A model generated the notes under the pieces. That model had not been told where the DNA came from and made no database searches. It saw only the letters and a program-made list of their open reading frames with translations. The position numbers and the translations under genes were made by a program. This document shows, one piece after another, positions 5,556 through 7,828 of a stretch of 7,828 bases of DNA; position 1 is the first letter of the stretch; each line of letters opens with the position of its first letter. Source of the stretch: Treponema sp. (GTDB taxonomy: Bacteria; Spirochaetota; Spirochaetia; Treponematales; Breznakiellaceae). The stretch is from positions 1 through 7,828 of the forward strand of contig WQXC01000078.1 in assembly GCA_009785045.1 (NCBI GenBank), given 5' to 3'.

Positions 5556-7187
5556 ATGTATAACTATAAAAAGTATCTTACCGCTATGCTGTGTGTGTTT
5601 CTGTTTGCGGCTTGTCAAAGTTCGCCTGTGAAGGATTCAGGGGAGCCCGAGGTTAGGGAGTTTGCAGAAATGCGCCCCGGGATTAGAAACTTTGACGAAC
5701 TTACAGTAGCGTTTTCCAATCACGATATTGAACTGGATTTCCGTAAATCATATTATGCCAGCGAAGCTCAGATTTTTACCGCTATATTCGAAGGACTTTT
5801 TTCTTATCATCCGCTTACTTTGGAGCCGGTTCCGGCTTTAGCGGAAAGATGGGAACTTTCCGAAGATAAAATGCAATGGACTTTTTTAATCCGCAGGCGC
5901 GCGCGTTTTTCGAACGGCTATCCTGTGCGCGCGGAAGACTTTCGCGCTGCATGGCTGTCGCTGCTTGAACCGGAACGGGAATCTCCGTATTCCAGTTTTT
6001 TTGATGTAATAGAAGGAGCGCGTGATTTCCGCAACGGTATCGAAAAAGATCCGGAAAAAGTAGGTATCACTGCTGTTGATCAAAGAACCCTTGTAGTTAA
6101 ATTAAGTTCTCCCGCTTCGTTTTTTCCGGCAATGCTGTGTCATCATTCATTCAGCCCGATTCATCATTCAATGATTAACAGAAAAGACTGGTCAGAAACT
6201 CCACCTGTTTCAAACGGGCCGTTCCAGATAATTTCCATGAATAAAGAAAGTATTGTTATGCAGAAAACCGAAAATTACTGGGACCACATGCGCGTTGCAT
6301 TAAATAAAATTACCATCAAGTTTACTGAAACCGCAGAAGAAGCATCGCACCTGTGGAATTCAGGCGAAGCGCGCTGGATTTCCGGAGATGTAAATATCGA
6401 AGCATTAGCCGATCGCTCTGGAATACAGGTAAATGTAATGTTTGCTACCCATTATTATTTTATCCGCAGTTTTGAAAAACCATTTGATGATCACAGGGTA
6501 CGAAGAGCAATGGCGCTTGTTTTGCCGTGGGAAGAAATACGCAGTAACTATTACCTGCCTGCCGAGACATTAATTTTCCCTGTCGCCGGTTATCCTGAAG
6601 TCGAGGGAATTACTGAAACAAATTACGAAGAAGCAATGGAATTAATGCGCGAAGCCGGATATCCGGACGGCGCAGGTATGTACGAGATTGTTATTCGTCT
6701 GACGCCTTCCAGAGATGCAGCTCGCGTTGGATCGCTTATGGCAAATGCATGGAAGGATCAATTGGGGTTTAATGTGCGTGTAGAAGTTGTCCCTTTTGAT
6801 CGCTACTTTCAATCATTAAAAGAAGGCAGGTATACCATCGGCTCTTCAACATGGATTGGCGATTTTGCCGACCCGTATGCATTTTTACAAATGTGGCAGC
6901 GTGATTCAAACTTAAACGATGCCCGTTATGATGATCCGGAATATGAAGCTTTAATTCAAAAATCGATGATGGAAGAAGGAGAAACCCGGCTGGCAACACT
7001 TGCAGAAGCGGAAAAACTTTTACTTAACAGGGGAGTTGTATTGCCGATTTTTTACAATCCGGCGCTGAATATTGTTGATACAGGCGAGCTGGACGGATGG
7101 TACCCTAACGCGTTGGATATTCATCCATTTAAGTATTTGTCCTTTAAAGCATTCCGCCCATTACCCGGCGTCGCATTAGGGAAATAA
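5556..7187 (+). CDS. OppA-like peptide-binding lipoprotein (ABC transporter solute-binding protein, family 5)
   Basis: This 543-residue extracytoplasmic lipoprotein is related to OppA/DppA, which capture peptides and deliver them to an ABC permease. Residues 1-20 form a lipoprotein signal: MYNYKK, a hydrophobic core, then LFAAC with C20 as the lipidated cysteine. Phe at -3 is unusual for E. coli but fits relaxed spirochete-type lipoboxes. Family features follow: the FEGLF block at 78-82, PALAERWELSED at 93-104, the WTF...ARFSNG segment at 108-121 and EDFRAAW at 127-133, then the long C-terminal lobe; the length is typical. I chose ATG 5556 over in-frame ATGs at 5484 and 5538: those would bury the -10 box in coding sequence and put a non-signal stretch before the lipid signal. 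No permease or ATPase gene is adjacent, so it is an orphan here. The ligand could be peptides or another solute. It is first in a tight operon with ispF. Confidence 0.92.
   Translation: MYNYKKYLTAMLCVFLFAACQSSPVKDSGEPEVREFAEMRPGIRNFDELTVAFSNHDIELDFRKSYYASEAQIFTAIFEGLFSYHPLTLEPVPALAERWELSEDKMQWTFLIRRRARFSNGYPVRAEDFRAAWLSLLEPERESPYSSFFDVIEGARDFRNGIEKDPEKVGITAVDQRTLVVKLSSPASFFPAMLCHHSFSPIHHSMINRKDWSETPPVSNGPFQIISMNKESIVMQKTENYWDHMRVALNKITIKFTETAEEASHLWNSGEARWISGDVNIEALADRSGIQVNVMFATHYYFIRSFEKPFDDHRVRRAMALVLPWEEIRSNYYLPAETLIFPVAGYPEVEGITETNYEEAMELMREAGYPDGAGMYEIVIRLTPSRDAARVGSLMANAWKDQLGFNVRVEVVPFDRYFQSLKEGRYTIGSSTWIGDFADPYAFLQMWQRDSNLNDARYDDPEYEALIQKSMMEEGETRLATLAEAEKLLLNRGVVLPIFYNPALNIVDTGELDGWYPNALDIHPFKYLSFKAFRPLPGVALGK
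7178..7181 (+). promoter_or_regulatory. Ribosome binding site of ispF
   Basis: AGGG, followed by AAA, overlaps the end of the lipoprotein gene and lies nine bases before the ispF ATG at 7191. Confidence 0.5.
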
Positions 7188-7190
7188 TAT

Positions 7191-7664
7191 ATGTTAAAAG
7201 TTGGCTTGGGATACGACATACACCGTTTAAAAAGAGGACGGCGTTTTTTGCTGGGCGGCGTAGAACTTCCTTTTCCAAAAGGCGAAGACGGTCACTCAGA
7301 CGGAGATGTGCTTGCTCATGCAGTCAGTGACGCGCTTCTTGGCGCTTCCGGGCTTGGCGATATTGGCGAATTGTTCCCGCCGTCCGATTCAACATGGAAA
7401 GATGCAGATTCAATGGCGCTTTTACGCGATGTTTTTGCGCGGGTAAAACAATCCGGCTGGAAAATTGTAAATCTTGATTGCGTAATTATCTGCGAAAAAC
7501 CAAAGGTACTGCCGTACCGTGATGCAATCCGGAAATCCCTTGCCGAGGCGCTTGAAGTTTCTGTTGATTGCATCTTTTTAAAAGGTAAAACTGCAGAGAG
7601 GCTAGGCGCTGTGGGCAAGGGTAAGGCCGTCGAGGTTTATGTTGTTTGCTTAATAGAAAAATAA
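7191..7664 (+). CDS. ispF: IspF: 2-C-methyl-D-erythritol 2,4-cyclodiphosphate synthase
   Basis: This enzyme catalyses the cyclisation of 4-diphosphocytidyl-methylerythritol 2-phosphate, releasing CMP, in the non-mevalonate (MEP) isoprenoid pathway. It works as a cytoplasmic trimer with a zinc site between subunits. At 157 residues it has the standard length. Zinc ligands are visible: D9 and H11 in GYDIHRL, and H43 in HSDGDVLAHA (35-44). DALLGASGLGDIGELFPPSD is the next conserved block. The C-terminal substrate loop reads KGKTAERLGAVGKGK where E. coli has KATTTEKLGFTGRGE: the Glu and one Thr are kept, while the first Thr becomes Lys, a mild deviation. It starts three bases after the lipoprotein stop and ends one base into the nth-like start, so it should be co-transcribed with both. 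IspD, its usual partner, is not adjacent. Confidence 0.95.
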   Translation: MLKVGLGYDIHRLKRGRRFLLGGVELPFPKGEDGHSDGDVLAHAVSDALLGASGLGDIGELFPPSDSTWKDADSMALLRDVFARVKQSGWKIVNLDCVIICEKPKVLPYRDAIRKSLAEALEVSVDCIFLKGKTAERLGAVGKGKAVEVYVVCLIEK

Positions 7665-7828
7665 TGAAAAAAAATCCGGTTATTAAATGGGACATTATTT
7701 TTTCCGCTCTTGAAAAATGGCGCGATGATGTAAGCGTAGAGGATCCTTCTGTGACGACTGTTGCAGATAAATACCGCCGCAGTCCATGGGCAGTGCTTGT
7801 CTCTACAATTATCAGCCTGCGTACAAAA
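7664..7828 (+). CDS. nth: Endonuclease III-like DNA glycosylase, N-terminal part (3' end outside window)
   Basis: These are the first 55 codons of a probable HhH-GPD base-excision glycosylase, the family that removes oxidised pyrimidines and nicks abasic DNA. The visible evidence is the PWAVLVSTIISLRTK segment at residues 41-55, matching the PF..L(I/V)(A/S)TI(L/I)S.(Q/R)T block of endonuclease III, here in the RTK variant. The helix-hairpin-helix, catalytic Lys/Asp and iron-sulphur cysteines would all lie beyond the edge. The ATG at 7664 overlaps the ispF stop by one base (TAATG), suggesting translational coupling; only a weak A-rich stretch precedes it. MutY or another HhH-GPD member is possible but less likely given this motif. 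Confidence 0.75.
   Translation, partial: MKKNPVIKWDIIFSALEKWRDDVSVEDPSVTTVADKYRRSPWAVLVSTIISLRTK

Noticed and set aside
7185..7193. TAATATATG before ispF as a further leaderless promoter
   Set aside because: The TAATAT abuts the ATG, so transcription would start inside the coding sequence. A plausible AGGG ribosome site and the three-base gap favour operon expression.
7316..7695. Minus-strand open frames opposite ispF and nth
   Set aside because: They overlap well-supported plus-strand genes and show no domain or promoter.

Overview
The window looks like ordinary chromosomal, housekeeping-type DNA from a moderately AT-rich bacterium, most likely a spirochete of the Treponema type. That placement is an inference. 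It rests on the gene set (membrane pyrophosphatase, beta-CASP nuclease, an orphan OppA-like lipoprotein with a relaxed lipobox, non-mevalonate isoprenoid synthesis) and on base composition; no rRNA or other marker is present. I see no phage, transposon, CRISPR, tRNA or rRNA signal.

Layout: on the minus strand, a complete beta-CASP metallo-beta-lactamase RNase-like gene (1792 down to 380) is followed, with a 4-base TTGA overlap, by the 5' part of folC (383 down to the window edge). A 159-base divergent intergenic region (1793-1951) separates these from the plus-strand genes. Those are hppA (1952-4105), an MscS-family mechanosensitive channel gene (4153-5466), a lipid-anchored peptide-binding protein (5556-7187), ispF (7191-7664) and the first 55 codons of an endonuclease III-like gene (7664 to the edge). 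The last three are packed with gaps of 3 and -1 bases and probably form one operon driven by the promoter in front of the lipoprotein gene.

The genes do not make up one pathway. HppA would recover energy from the pyrophosphate released in biosynthesis as an ion gradient. The channel would protect the envelope against osmotic shock, the lipoprotein would bind peptides outside the cytoplasmic membrane, and IspF, FolC, the RNase-like protein and the glycosylase are core metabolism and nucleic-acid maintenance.

The most interesting signal is regulatory. Three genes (the RNase-like gene, the channel and the lipoprotein) each have a perfect TATAAT -10 box placed so that the predicted transcription start falls on, or one base before, the A of the ATG. 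None has a usable Shine-Dalgarno sequence. This points to leaderless mRNAs, while hppA next door has a conventional leader with AGGAG. It also moves two of the starts inward from the longest possible reading frames. Smaller oddities are a TACCAAAAA direct repeat spaced by exactly 20 bases around the RNase-gene promoter, a 12-base palindrome in the divergent region, and a degenerate T/C/G-rich periodic tract between the channel and the lipoprotein genes. I found no convincing novel multi-gene system.
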